Shown one piece after another: positions 15,560 to 25,640 of a DNA stretch of 64,000 nucleotides; positions within the stretch are counted from its first letter, which is position 1, and every line of letters begins with the position of its first letter. The notes beneath the pieces are model-generated. The model saw nothing but the letters and a program-made list of their open reading frames with translations, was not told the DNA's origin and searched no databases. A program made the position numbers and the translations under genes. This DNA is from Artocarpus heterophyllus (Eukaryota; Streptophyta; Magnoliopsida; Rosales; Moraceae), in the NCBI GenBank assembly GCA_025403435.1, contig CM046350.1, forward strand, positions 13,545,612-13,609,611, in the 5' to 3' direction.

Positions 15560-17957
15560 TGTGACCCGTTATTCCCCTAAGGGTATTAAGGTAATTAGAT
15601 TAATTTTTAGTATATATATATAAAAAAAAAATCAGAAAATTGAGAGAAACTCGACACTTTCTCTCTCCTCTTTCTCTCTCTAGAATTTTCTCTCTTTCTC
15701 CTCAAATCTCGTTTGAGATTCTGGCGTTATTTTTCGACACCTCCCGCACCAATGGAAAGCTCTCGACGAGCTGAGTCCAACGAGGTGCCGCGCCGCCCAA
15801 AACGCCGCCGGAGGAGACCACACGCGCCGCCCAAAGTGGCGGCAAAACCCATTTCTTTCCGACGAGATATCTTCGCCGTCCGACGTCCGATCGACGTGAT
15901 TCTTGTTCCTACACGACCACCGTGATGAGAGGAACAAAACCCACCCTTGGTGGCAGCTCAACAACCGCCGGATTGCTCCGCCCGTCTATTGCCGCCGTGC
16001 ACCGCCGCCCCCATGGTGGAACTCCGCCTTGCCGGAGGAGGTGACTGACACCACCCCTCCCAATGAGTTCAGAGGATCAAGGGGAGTAAAACCCCTCGAT
16101 CAATTGTACGGAAGGAGCCGGTTTCGCCGGAGAACGGCCAACGCCGTCGTCAACCGCCGCGGGAGTCTCCGTTTTGGCTCTTCCCAGCCACGTTTCTTCA
16201 AATTGGATGAGGGGAAATGCTCATAGGAGGATGGGTAGCAAAAGCCCTCAGCCAATTTCAGGTTTCCATCGTCGGAGAATCAAGATCGGAGCTCATCCAT
16301 TTCTACCGACGTTGTACTTCACGACCTGCTATGTTAGAGGCAGAATTGGATGAAATTGACCCCGCCATTGGACTCAGAAGGGTCGATTTAGGGGGGGTAG
16401 GCCCGAGCCCAGCTGCCAACGGACCCCGATTGACACCGGTCAACGACGGTCAAAGTCGGTCAACGCCGGTCAACGGTGGTCAACGCCGGTCAACGGCCGG
16501 TCAAAGGCCAAAATGGGATTTTGTGATCCGGACCTCCGATCGAAGATCCGAGACCGCCTCCTGACTCGTTTCGATGCTCTGAATGCAATGGTGACCTCCG
16601 TTCGAGCAAATTCCACTCCGATGAAAATCATCCGGTACCGACTGCACGCGAATCGAGGCGATTCAAACAGCAGTATCGGAGTCCAGAATGACGTTTTCAA
16701 GAATGTATGATCTCCAGGAAGCATTCCTAGCCATTCATAGTCGCTCGAGGAGCACTACAGAGGATGCTTCGTAGATACAGCGAGATACAACTGGATCTGC
16801 TTTGCTTGGAGTTCAAGATCAAGGGAGTATGGAGCTAACGTTAATTGATTCCAGGATTAAGAGACTGTTGATAAGCTTGAAAGGTAGGGATTCTATTACT
16901 CATCTTTTGTGAGGTTTTTATAGAATTAAAATTGATTGTTTTGCCGCAATATATATATATCTATGTTGAACTGATATTATATGTGTATCACATATGAAAC
17001 TATGACATGGACTCGTCTTGTATTGTACGGCGAGGAACATAATGAATTGACACATGTTATAAATTGAGAAGCATGGTTAGGAAAATTAACTCTATTAATA
17101 ATGATTTAATATAGAGAAATTGTGAGACATGAAAAGGGCGACGGTTACGTCCTTGGGCATGAATACCCTAAAAGGTAAAATAGGGGGAAGGTGATGACGC
17201 TTCCTTGGGTTGAAAGTCCCAGAACACACTGTACAGGAATTGATTTGGTGAGGACTCGGGGCTTGATGTCCCCTCACCGGAACACCCTTGGAATGTTTAT
17301 AGGGTGATCAAGTGCGCCCATTTGGGTTTCGATGAGTTGAGTGATACTCAATTTAACATGGATACCTAGGAACAATGATGATTGGTAATATTTGTATAAA
17401 TGTGTAATTATGACACTTGGTAATGATTAACTACGGTATCCATAAGATGTGATCATAATAAACCTCATAATCTGGAATATGATGTGACTTACTGACCATG
17501 CAGATTTTAATGTGGTAATGATAAAAACCTAAAGGTGAGTAATGGCTTTCTCTACTGAGCATAGTGTTGCTCATTCCCTTATGTTTATATCTTTTCAGGA
17601 CTCACTAAGTGTGAGGTGGCTACGAGAAATATAGTTGAGGAAGTGATGTAACTATATTACATTGGGACTGCTTCAATCATTGAGAATGTTCTTCATGATA
17701 ATGTAAGCATCAATTGTTACTTTCTGTGACTGTATTACAATGTGTTGAGGGTTAAAATGATGATGACAACAGTTTATATTATTAAATTTAAGGTGCTACA
17801 TTAAAACTGTGGTTTATTTGTCGTTTATATTTTTATTTTTGAGTTGAGAGTTTTCATTTAAGTCCCGGGCAAATTTTAATTTTTAAGGTTTTACTTTTAT
17901 TATTTATTTTTATTTTATCTCATTAAAAACTGTTAACCCCCATATAGGGGCGTTACA
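15560..17957 (+). repeat. 5' LTR of LOG-LTR copy 1
   Basis: 2,398 bases ending in GGGGCGTTACA. The 5' terminus reads TGTGACCCG against TGTGACACCCG in the 3' LTR, a two-base loss. The first 1.25 kb includes an unusually GC-rich stretch (about 15750-16720) absent from the LTRs of copy 2. From about 16817 onward the sequence is shared with copy 2 and with the solo LTR at 53935. Short open frames in the GC-rich part look like chance. Confidence 0.9.
16429..16507 (+). promoter_or_regulatory. Array of GGTCAA (W-box core) units in the LTR
   Basis: Seven GGTCAA units (reverse complement TTGACC, the WRKY-binding W-box core) follow one another at about 9-12-base spacing, after one TTGAC. The array is repeated in the 3' LTR at about 23060-23139. 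W-boxes commonly mediate defence- or stress-induced transcription in plants. That the array acts as an enhancer here is inferred. Confidence 0.55.
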
Positions 17958-17964
17958 GAATTTT

Positions 17965-17977
17965 TGGTATCAGAGCC
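17965..17977 (+). other. Primer-binding site (initiator tRNA-Met) of copy 1
   Basis: TGGTATCAGAGCC, seven bases after the LTR end, the same as in copy 2 and in the chromovirus. Confidence 0.92.
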
Positions 17978-19413
17978 TAGGTTCGGTTAACCTAGGGAGT
18001 GTAGCACCACTTTAAAAAAATATATTTTTGAGATGGTTTTGAAGCTGAATTTTTATTGTCATCATCAAAATGAACCTTCACATTGATTTATACAGTCTAT
18101 AAGGATGTAACATGGAAATGCCATAGAATGAAAATATCAATAGTTATATGAGTACAATAATTATATAGAAGGAAAGTATTAATAGTTATAAGGGAATGAT
18201 AATTATATGGAATGAGTTTATAAGTAGAATGCTTATGAGAGATTCGTATAATATTTGGATCTATAAGCATATCTAATTCGTATAAACGATGAGAAATTCG
18301 TGTAGATACGAGGATTTAAGAGCCTTTTATTTTATGAAAAACAATAAGAAATATAAGGCTTGATTTATTGATTTTAAAGTTTGACATAGATATGCCAAAT
18401 TTTTCGTAATTGATTCAAACCTAAGTAATGATTATGTGTGGATTCGATGGAGCACATAAGTGTCAATGTCTTTTCTTAAAAGTTCTATATATTTGAGGAA
18501 TATGATATAAGTTGGGAATCATGGTATTGAATCTTGAGAGAGATAAATGTTAGACTTTTGGTCTGTTGAGACTGTGTAAAGTCTAGAATGCATGAATCTC
18601 AAAATTGGAATATTTTGTTACGTACATTGTATTTAAGTGTATCAGTGAATCTTTTGGTTACCTAAGGTTTTGATATATGAGGAAATTATATATTGTATGA
18701 GTAGAATTGTGGGGATTGTAGATGTTCTTAAGTAGTAACATCAAGTGTCTTTGTTCATTGATATGGTCTATGTTGAAAGACGTAAATCGTATTGATTTCA
18801 AGGTTAGTCGCATTCTAAACCCTTGGTAGCAATGATGATGAATCCATTGATAGATGTTGAGTATTAGGAATAACATATGGGTGTATGCATTGTTCAATAA
18901 GGTTTTGATTAAAACAAAATTATTTGACTTGCTGGATCATTCAGGAAGATCCTTGTTGTCGTTAAATTAGATTTGTTGTTCATACTTAACTTATCTATAG
19001 TGGACTTTGAATTGGGTTTAAGATTTATACAAATTGGTTTTCAATTTTATGTTTGTTATTTAACTCGTTCCAAATGTGTTAAGGCCCGAAACAACCTGAC
19101 CATTTTCAACTAAGAACATTTGGGCCTAGTTCAAATCCTAAATCAGTTTGATTCACAATGTCTCTCTCACGTGATCTCTACACGTGTCATATACAGTGGT
19201 TTAATTATTGTTTACAAATACGTTTACTGTGCATAAGAGCTTATTTCTCCGAGTTCACTTTTTCTCTCTTAATTTGTTATTTTCTCTTTAAATCGCAAAT
19301 CCTCTTCTTTTTCATTAAAATTCTTCTTTTCCTCTAAAAGAAGAAGGAATTCTAGGATTCTGCAATTTACTATCTTAATTTTTCCTTTCTATTTACTCTT
19401 CTTTCATCTCATC
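17978..19413 (+). other. Long non-coding leader of LOG-LTR copy 1
   Basis: About 1.4 kb between PBS and first ORF with no open frame of note, conserved nearly base for base in copy 2 (44068-45534) apart from small indels. It probably holds the packaging and dimerisation signals and splice sites. No gag remnant was recognised. Confidence 0.6.
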
Positions 19414-19935
19414 ATGGACCCAAAGTACCAACATCTGAGAAAGTATTTCCCATCACTCTCCCAAAAGATTATCAGAAAGAAATACAAGGCTAGAATTACT
19501 CGGTTGTGGATTTTTATGCGTTTTGGCATCCCTTGTGATGTGAGAATGTTAATAGAGGGGAAAATCCGTCCGAGTGACTTTAGTCAAGATGTCGGTTTAC
19601 CAGGAACAGGTACCAGTCGTAGTGCAATGAAAAGAAGAGCTCGTGCCATCGTGGTCGCTTGTAACAAATGTGGAAGACAAAATTGTAACGGTAAATGTAC
19701 TTCACCTGGTTATATGTCTACGAATAGAGAGGATAAAATAAGGTTTTGTAGGGATGGACTTTCAAAGGAGAACTTGGATAGCATCCATCCTCCTCTCCAC
19801 GGTCACCCTAGTGGATATGTTCAAGGAGCTATTTTTAAACTCTGGCCTAAATTTTATACAGAAAGACAACGCCTCAGGAATATGGTATTTCTAGATCCTG
19901 TTTGCCAAGCCATAAGAAAACTGGATGGGGAATAA
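19414..19935 (+). CDS. Basic Cys-rich protein carried by a retroelement (carlavirus NABP-like motif layout), copy 1
   Basis: 173 aa from an ATG in good context (ATCATGG). A basic N-terminal half (residues 8-30) leads to RFGIPCDVRMLI (36-47), then the basic patch KRRAR (73-77), a compact Cys cluster C83-x2-C86-x4-C91-x3-C95 (CNKCGRQNCNGKC), PGY (98-100) and a C-terminal part with KLWPKFYTERQRLR (142-155). This order (hydrophobic GxPxDV segment, arginine-rich patch, Cys-x2-Cys, second Cys pair, PG) resembles the cysteine-rich nucleic-acid-binding proteins of carlaviruses. That family also acts in the nucleus and on silencing. The match is by pattern only. It is not a gypsy Gag: there is no CCHC knuckle. 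Copy 2 differs at five residues and is also open. Likely role: nucleic-acid binding. Confidence 0.8.
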   Translation: MDPKYQHLRKYFPSLSQKIIRKKYKARITRLWIFMRFGIPCDVRMLIEGKIRPSDFSQDVGLPGTGTSRSAMKRRARAIVVACNKCGRQNCNGKCTSPGYMSTNREDKIRFCRDGLSKENLDSIHPPLHGHPSGYVQGAIFKLWPKFYTERQRLRNMVFLDPVCQAIRKLDGE

Positions 19936-20576
19936 GTCATCGCTCTATAAAGGTTATTTAGTCTTTGCTTATTTGAAGCAGTTTAGCTGATGTTCAACAG
20001 TTTGTGTTTTTCTTTTACTCAGAATATTTGCTTTTGTGTTTGAAATAATTGTGATTATTAGATTGATACAGTAAGTGTTAATATCTTATTTAATTTATGA
20101 TTTTCTTAAATATATATATAATAAAATATATTATCTTATCAGACACGTCACATACGGTACAGTAATATGTTTGAATTTTGAAAAGCTTATCCAGATATTT
20201 CAAGATTGTGTCTCAAATTTCAAAAGTTCTATAGTATTTGTCGTTTATATTAAATTTCTAGACTTGGTGTATATTTGTCAAAAAGTCTACAGTTGTGTCA
20301 AGAGGGTCTTCTGTCGAATTGTTCTCAATTGTCAAAAGTTATACAATTAGAGTCTAATCTTTTTCAAAAAGTGAATCAAATTTTCTGTAAACTATCAATC
20401 ACCTTATCTTACTTTCTTATCCGCACAAGATTTTGTTTAAATCTTTGGATTACCTTTTCATTACCTACTCGTCTATCTCTTTAGCCCTTTTTGTATATTT
20501 CTCATCTTTAAAATCTCATGTAGAACCCGAAGTCTAAGTGGAGCAGACATTAAGCAACCACTTCTATAAACCAAAT
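19936..20576 (+). other. Spacer between the two cargo ORFs
   Basis: 640 AT-rich bases, conserved in copy 2, without a credible gene. It ends in a pyrimidine-rich stretch followed by CATGTAG shortly before the second start codon, a plausible splice acceptor that would let the second ORF be reached on a spliced RNA. Confidence 0.45.
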
Positions 20577-21227
20577 ATGTCTACCTCCCAGTCCACGAAG
20601 AAAATAAAGAATGTCTGTGTCTTTTGTGGTTCCAGCCTTGGAAAAGATAAAGCTTATTTAAAAGCTGCAAATCACTTAGGGCAAGTCCTAGCACGCAAGA
20701 AGATTAACATAATCTATGGGGGTGGTAGTGTAAAAAAGATGGTAAATATGGCACTAGCAGCTAGGTCTAGCGACGCTACTGATGTAAGAATTTGGCCTCA
20801 TATTCCAGTTGAAGGAAACCTTTGTAAGGAAGCCATAGGTAGGGGAGAAGGAGTCAGGAGTATCCCTAAAAATTTTAAAGACATAATCTATAATTCTGAT
20901 GCTTTTATAGCATTACCTGGTGGTCTAGGTACTCTTGAGGAAATATTTATAGTTGCTTGTGGGCAATTGTTGGGCTTTTATTCCAAACCTTTGGGACTGC
21001 TGAATGTAAATGGGTTTTATGACGGTCTTTTGAAATTTCTAGATTACGCTGTGGAAGAAAACATCACTACAGAATCGGAGAGACAAATCTTTGTTACTGC
21101 TTCAACAGCTGAGGAATTGATAGATAAAATGCAAATCATACATCCAGAATCCGACACTGCAACATCCAAGCTTGAATGGGAAAGGGAAAGCCGGGAGCGG
21201 CCAATTGATTTGAATCTCCATCTGTAA
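20577..21227 (+). CDS. LOG-family protein (cytokinin riboside 5'-monophosphate phosphoribohydrolase-like) carried by a retroelement, copy 1
   Basis: LOG enzymes release active cytokinin bases from their nucleotides in one step. The first ATG is at 20577, giving 216 aa, the usual LOG length; the frame runs 13 codons further upstream without an ATG. Visible motifs: CVFCGSS (14-20), IIYGGGS (45-51), DAFIALPGGLGTLEE (108-122, the PGGxGTxxE signature with the catalytic Glu), KPLGLLNVNGFYDGLL (137-152). Odd points: the segment before the signature reads IPKNFKDIIYNS where plant LOGs carry an Arg-Lys pair (MxxRK) needed for catalysis, and GGGSVGLMG is changed to GGGSVKKMV. The fold looks intact, but activity may be lost or altered. 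No introns, unlike plant LOG genes, which fits capture through RNA. Copy 2 has five residue changes and no stops. Confidence 0.93.
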   Translation: MSTSQSTKKIKNVCVFCGSSLGKDKAYLKAANHLGQVLARKKINIIYGGGSVKKMVNMALAARSSDATDVRIWPHIPVEGNLCKEAIGRGEGVRSIPKNFKDIIYNSDAFIALPGGLGTLEEIFIVACGQLLGFYSKPLGLLNVNGFYDGLLKFLDYAVEENITTESERQIFVTASTAEELIDKMQIIHPESDTATSKLEWERESRERPIDLNLHL

Positions 21228-22188
21228 TCTTTTTGTTTTATCTTTGGCATGTAGGCATGTGTGTCCGTATTTCGTGTGTTACGAATAACCGTTTGCCTTG
21301 TATTCTGTGTTTCTTGTGGTACGTTGTTGTTCAATCTTTTAGATTCATTGAGCCTAATGCCGGGATGGCTGGATACGGAGTACTTGATGCTCTCGAAACG
21401 CATCCTTCTTAAGGTCTGATCTTTTGTTTATCGATGTTTTTGTATCCTCTAAGCATGCATGATATGGATAGCTGGTATACGGAGTGCCTTGTACTCTCGA
21501 AACGTATCCGTATTATGTTTGTAATGTGTAATATTCTGTTAATATTATGTGGAAGTACCAGAGTCAGTTATGGGGATATTTCATATGAAATATGAGTATA
21601 TTATTTGGGTTGAATGTTTGTGTCATGAGGATAGCTGTTTAATGAAAAATATGTCGGGTATGTTTGCAACTCTGAGATTCCGTTTAATATCTCTATGAAT
21701 AAGTTTAATATATGGTTTTGAATAGAAGTGTTTGTGATATATGTTTTATGATTATGTTTTAGTTTATTAGTTGAGGTATGAAATCAAATATATTTGACTT
21801 TTCCTTACTTAAAAAGGGAAAGGAACCTAAAGATGAAGTATATAAAATTTCTCTGGCAATCTCCTTAAATGTGATTGTAAATCACAGTCCATGGACAATG
21901 AAGGACTGGAATCATGATATGGTCAATATGTATGCCTGATCAGATTCTTAGACTATTATACGGTGTTATAAGTTGAAACTTGTCAGAAATACTCTCATTG
22001 AGGGATTTAGAATTTAGAGTAAGATTTATTATGCAAGTAAATAAGTGGAAATACGATAACTTAAATTTGGAAGATAAACAACATTAACGGTTTAGACTCA
22101 GAATTGGAATCATAGTGGAATCATAATTTTTACTAGTATTACTAGAATTGAAATTTCGAGGACGAAATTTCTTTAAGGGGGGTAGAGT
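21228..22188 (+). other. 3' untranslated interior with duplicated 39-base motif and polypurine tract
   Basis: Two imperfect direct copies of a 39-base unit (21367-21405 and 21471-21509) share GCTGG, TACGGAGT and CTCTCGAAACG. Further on, GAAATTTCGAGGACGAAATTTC forms a palindrome at 22150-22171, followed by the polypurine tract TTAAGGGGGGTAGAG next to the 3' LTR. The tract is the Tekay/Del type. Confidence 0.7.
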
Positions 22189-24589
22189 TGTGACACCCGT
22201 TATTCCCCTAAGGGTATTAAGGTAATTAGATTAATTTTTAGTATATATATATAAAAAAAAAAATCAGAAAATTGAGAGAAACTCGACACTTTCTCTCTCC
22301 TCTTTCTCTCTCTAGAATTTTCTCTCTTTCTCCTCAAATCTCGTTTGAGATTTCGGCGTTATTTTTCGACACCTCCCGCACCAATGGAAAGCTCTCGACG
22401 AGCTGAGTCCAACGAGGTGCCGCGCCGCCCAAAACGCCGCCGGAGGAGACCACACGCGCCGCCCAAAGTGGCGGCAAAACCCATTTCTTTCCGACGAGAT
22501 ATCTTCGCCGTCCGACGTCCGATCGACGTGATTCTTGTTCCTACACGACCACCGTGATGAGAGGAACAAAACCCACCCTTGGTGGCAGCTCAACAACCGC
22601 CGGATTGCTCCGCCCGTCTATTGCCGCCGTGCACCGCCGCCCCCATGGTGGAACTCCGCCTTGCCGGAGGAGGTGACTGACACCACCCCTCCCAATGAGT
22701 TCAGAGGATCAAGGGGAGTAAAACCCCTCGATCAATTGCACGGAAGGAGCCGGTTTCGCCGGAGAACGGCCAACGCTGCCGTCAACCGCCGCGGGAGTCT
22801 CCGTTTTGGCTCTTCCCAGCCACGTTTCTTCAAATTGGATGAGGGGAAATGCTCATAGGAGGATGGGTAGCAAAAGCCCTCAGCCAATTTCAGGTTTCCA
22901 TCGTCGGAGAATCAAGATCGGAGCTCATCCATTTCTACCGACGTTGTACTTCACGACCTGCTATGTTAGAGGCAGAATTGGATGAAATTGACCCCGCCAT
23001 TGGACTCAGAAGGGTCGATTTAGGGGGGGTAGGCCCGAGCCCAGCTGCCAACGGACCCCGATTGACACCGGTCAACGACGGTCAAAGTCGGTCAACGCCG
23101 GTCAACGGTGGTCAACGCCGGTCAACGGCCGGTCAAAGGCCAAAATGGGATTTTGTGATCCGGACCTCCGATCGAAGATCCGAGACCGCCTCCTGACTCG
23201 TTTCGATGCTCTGAACGCAATGGTGACCTCCGTTCGAGCAAATTCCACTCCGGTGAAAATCATCTGGTACCGACTGCACGCGAATCGAGGCGATTCAAAC
23301 AGCAGTATCGGAGTCCAGAATGACGTTTTCAAGAATGTATGATCTCCAGGAAGCATTCCTAGCCATTCATAGTCGCTCGAGGAGCACTACAGAGGATGCT
23401 TCGTAGATACAGCGAGATACAACTGGATCTGCTTTGCTTGGAGTTCAAGATCAAGGGAGTATGGAGCTAACGTTAATTGATTCCAGGATTAAGAGACTGT
23501 TGATAAGCTTGAAAGGTAGGGATTCTATTACTCATCTTTTGTGAGGTTTTTATAGAATTAAAATTGATTGTTTTGCCGCAATATATATATATCTATGTTG
23601 AACTGATATTATATGTGTATCACATATGAAACTATGACATGGACTCGTCTTGTATTGTACGGCGAGGAACATAATGAATTGACACATGTTATAAATTGAG
23701 AAGCATGGTTAGGAAAATTAACTCTATTAATAATGATTTAATATAGAGAAATTGTGAGACATGAAAAGGGCGACGGTTACGTCCTTGGGCATGAATACCC
23801 TAAAAGGTAAAATAGGGGGAAGGTGATGACGCTTCCTTGGGTTGAAAGTCCCAGAACACACTGTACAGGAATTGATTTGGTGAGGACTCGGGGCTTGATG
23901 TCCCCTCACCGGAACACCCTTGGAATGTTTATAGGGTGATCAAGTGCGCCCATTTGGGTTTCGATGAGTTGAGTGATACTCAATTTAACATGGATACCTA
24001 GGAACAATGATGATTGGTAATATTTGTATAAATGTGTAATTATGACACTTGGTAATGATTAACTACGGTATCCATAAGATGTGATCATAATAAACCTCAT
24101 AATCTGGAATATGATGTGACTTACTGACCATGCAGATTTTAATGTGGTAATGATAAAAACCTAAAGGTGAGTAATGGCTTTCTCTACTGAGCATAGTGTT
24201 GCTCATTCCCTTATGTTTATATCTTTTCAGGACTCACTAAGTGTGAGGTGGCTACGAGAAATATAGTTGAGGAAGTGATGTAACTATATTACATTGGGAC
24301 TGCTTCAATCATTGAGAATGTTCTTCATGATAATGTAAGCATCAATTGTTACTTTCTGTGACTGTATTACAATGTGTTGAGGGTTAAAATGATGATGACA
24401 ACAGTTTATATTATTAAATTTAAGGTGCTACATTAAAACTGTGGTTTATTTGTCGTTTATATTTTTATTTTTGAGTTGAGAGTTTTCATTTAAGTCCCGG
24501 GCAAATTTTAATTTTTAAGGTTTTACTTTTATTATTTATTTTTATTTTATCTCATTAAAAACTGTTAACTCCCATATAGGGGCGTTACA
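22189..24589 (+). repeat. 3' LTR of LOG-LTR copy 1
   Basis: 2,401 bases, TGTGACACCCG to GGGGCGTTACA, almost identical to the 5' LTR, with the same GC-rich segment and W-box array. It is followed by TTTTTCC, the cut end of a minus-strand copia LTR. Confidence 0.92.
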
Positions 24590-24634
24590 TTTTTCCTTAA
24601 CATGCCCCCCCAAGATGGTGTCCCTGGGAAGGAC

Positions 24635-24862
24635 CACTACATGAAAAACTACATTTAACGACATATTATTTACGACATGTAGTTTTTGAATGTCGTTAAA
24701 AGGAGACTTTTAATACAGCATCTATATAGATGCCGTTAATTATTGTTTCAAATGTTATTAACGGCATGTTTGTTAGAGATGTCGTTGTATGTACTTTTTA
24801 ACAGCATTCAAAAACTACATGTCATAAATAATATGTCGTTAAATGTAGTTTTTCTTGTAGTA
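24635..24862. mobile_element. Non-autonomous CACTA foldback element A
   Basis: Starts CACTACATGAAAAACTACAT and ends in its inverted complement TTTTTCTTGTAGTA (last base changed from G). The 3-bp target duplication GAC is on both sides. 228 bases, with internal AACGACA/TGTCGTT repeats and no ORF. Confidence 0.82.
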
Positions 24863-25045
24863 GACGTCGATCTTGACTCGAAGAGTAATTAAACAATGAT
24901 GAGATAGCGGCTTGGTGAGAGCATAAGCCAATTGATCATTAGATGAGATATGAGCAACTTAGATGGTGCTGCTTTGTACATTTTCAAAAAAGAAATGAAA
25001 ATCTATGGCAATATGTCTAATGCAAGAGTCAAATACCGGATTTGC

Positions 25046-25573
25046 CACTACAAGAAAAATTACATTTAACGATATATTATTTACGACATGTAGTTTTTGA
25101 ATGTCGTTGAAAAGTACATACAACGACATCTCCAACAAACATGTCGTTAATAATATTTGAAACAATAATTAACGACATCTATATAGCTGTCGTATTAAAG
25201 GTCTCCTTTTAACGACAATAGTTTAGTGTCGTTAAAGTATTTAACGACAAGTAGGAGATGTCGTCAAAGCCTTGGAGATTCCACGACACCCCTTATAGAC
25301 GACATCTTGACCAATGTCGTCTATAAGGGTTGTTGTAGAATCTCCAAGGCTTTGACGACATCTCCTACTTGTCGTTAAATAATTTAACGACACTAAACTA
25401 TTGTCGTTAAAAGGAAACCTTTAATACGACATCTATATAGATGTCGTTAATTATTGTTTCAAATGTCGTTAATAACATCGTTGTTGAAGATGTCATTGTA
25501 TGTACTTTTCAACGACATTCAAAAACTACATGTCGTAAATAATATGTCGTTAAATATAGTTTTTCTTGTAGTG
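25046..25573. mobile_element. Non-autonomous CACTA foldback element B
   Basis: CACTACAAGAAAA at the left and TTTTTCTTGTAGTG at the right, with target duplication TGC. 528 bases. The two halves are near-perfect reverse complements, so the whole element folds into one long hairpin. Same family as element A. Confidence 0.88.
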
Positions 25574-25640
25574 TGCGCATACATATATATGACATAATAT
25601 CATCACAGTAAACTCTCGTTGTCGTCGGACGTAGTTGAAT

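Larger units (their letters stand above)
15560..24589 (+). mobile_element. LOG-bearing non-autonomous LTR retrotransposon, copy 1
   Basis: LTRs at 15560-17957 and 22189-24589 with roughly ten visible differences over 2.4 kb, a tRNA-Met PBS, a 4.2-kb interior and a Tekay/Del-style polypurine tract. The interior has no gag, protease, RT or integrase but two complete ORFs (Cys-rich 173 aa; LOG-like 216 aa), so movement must depend on another element's enzymes. The flanks lack a matching 5-bp duplication (CTGGA on the left, TTTTT on the right). The left flank is chromovirus LTR and the right flank is copia sequence, which suggests a recombined insertion. Confidence 0.92.
24590..25640 (-). mobile_element. 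Copia retrotransposon remnant (end of RNase H, polypurine tract, LTR start)
   Basis: Reading leftwards, the pieces 25640-25577, 25045-24863 and 24634-24605 join into a Ty1/copia C-terminus: CDD-like (near 25605), NPVFDSCIRHIAIDFHF (about 25040-24990), then a DQLAYALTKPL block near 24930-24900. A run of seven G on the minus strand (24611-24605) is the polypurine tract, and an LTR start TGTTAAGG (24602-24595) follows. After about 13 bases the LTR is cut by the end of the LOG-bearing element. Two CACTA elements interrupt the remnant. Confidence 0.75.

Noticed and set aside
16429..16507. Minisatellite without function
   Set aside because: Not fully excluded, but unit spacing is irregular and the W-box core is the constant part, so it was kept as a possible regulatory array.
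15713..16724. Several 60-115-codon open frames in the GC-rich LTR part (repeated at 22345-23356)
   Set aside because: They overlap each other on both strands, are arginine/proline-rich as expected from GC-rich DNA, and have no recognisable domain.
17095..17277. 60-codon minus-strand ORF conserved in five LTR copies
   Set aside because: Conserved only because the LTRs are repeats. It runs antisense to the LTR transcript and has no family likeness.
20075..20484. Two short ORFs between the cargo genes
   Set aside because: AT-rich, overlapping and one of them not kept in copy 2. Only the two long ORFs are convincing.
20538..20576. Upstream extension of the LOG-like ORF by 13 codons
   Set aside because: The extension starts at GTG. 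A plant mRNA would use the first ATG at 20577, which also gives the usual LOG length. The same holds at 46661.
21044..21403. 119-codon ORF antisense to the LOG-like gene
   Set aside because: It is a shadow of the coding strand and partly of the downstream repeat.
25046..25573. CRISPR-like or satellite array, suggested by repeated AACGACA motifs
   Set aside because: The motifs are arms of a CACTA foldback with terminal CACTA and a 3-bp duplication, in a plant genome.
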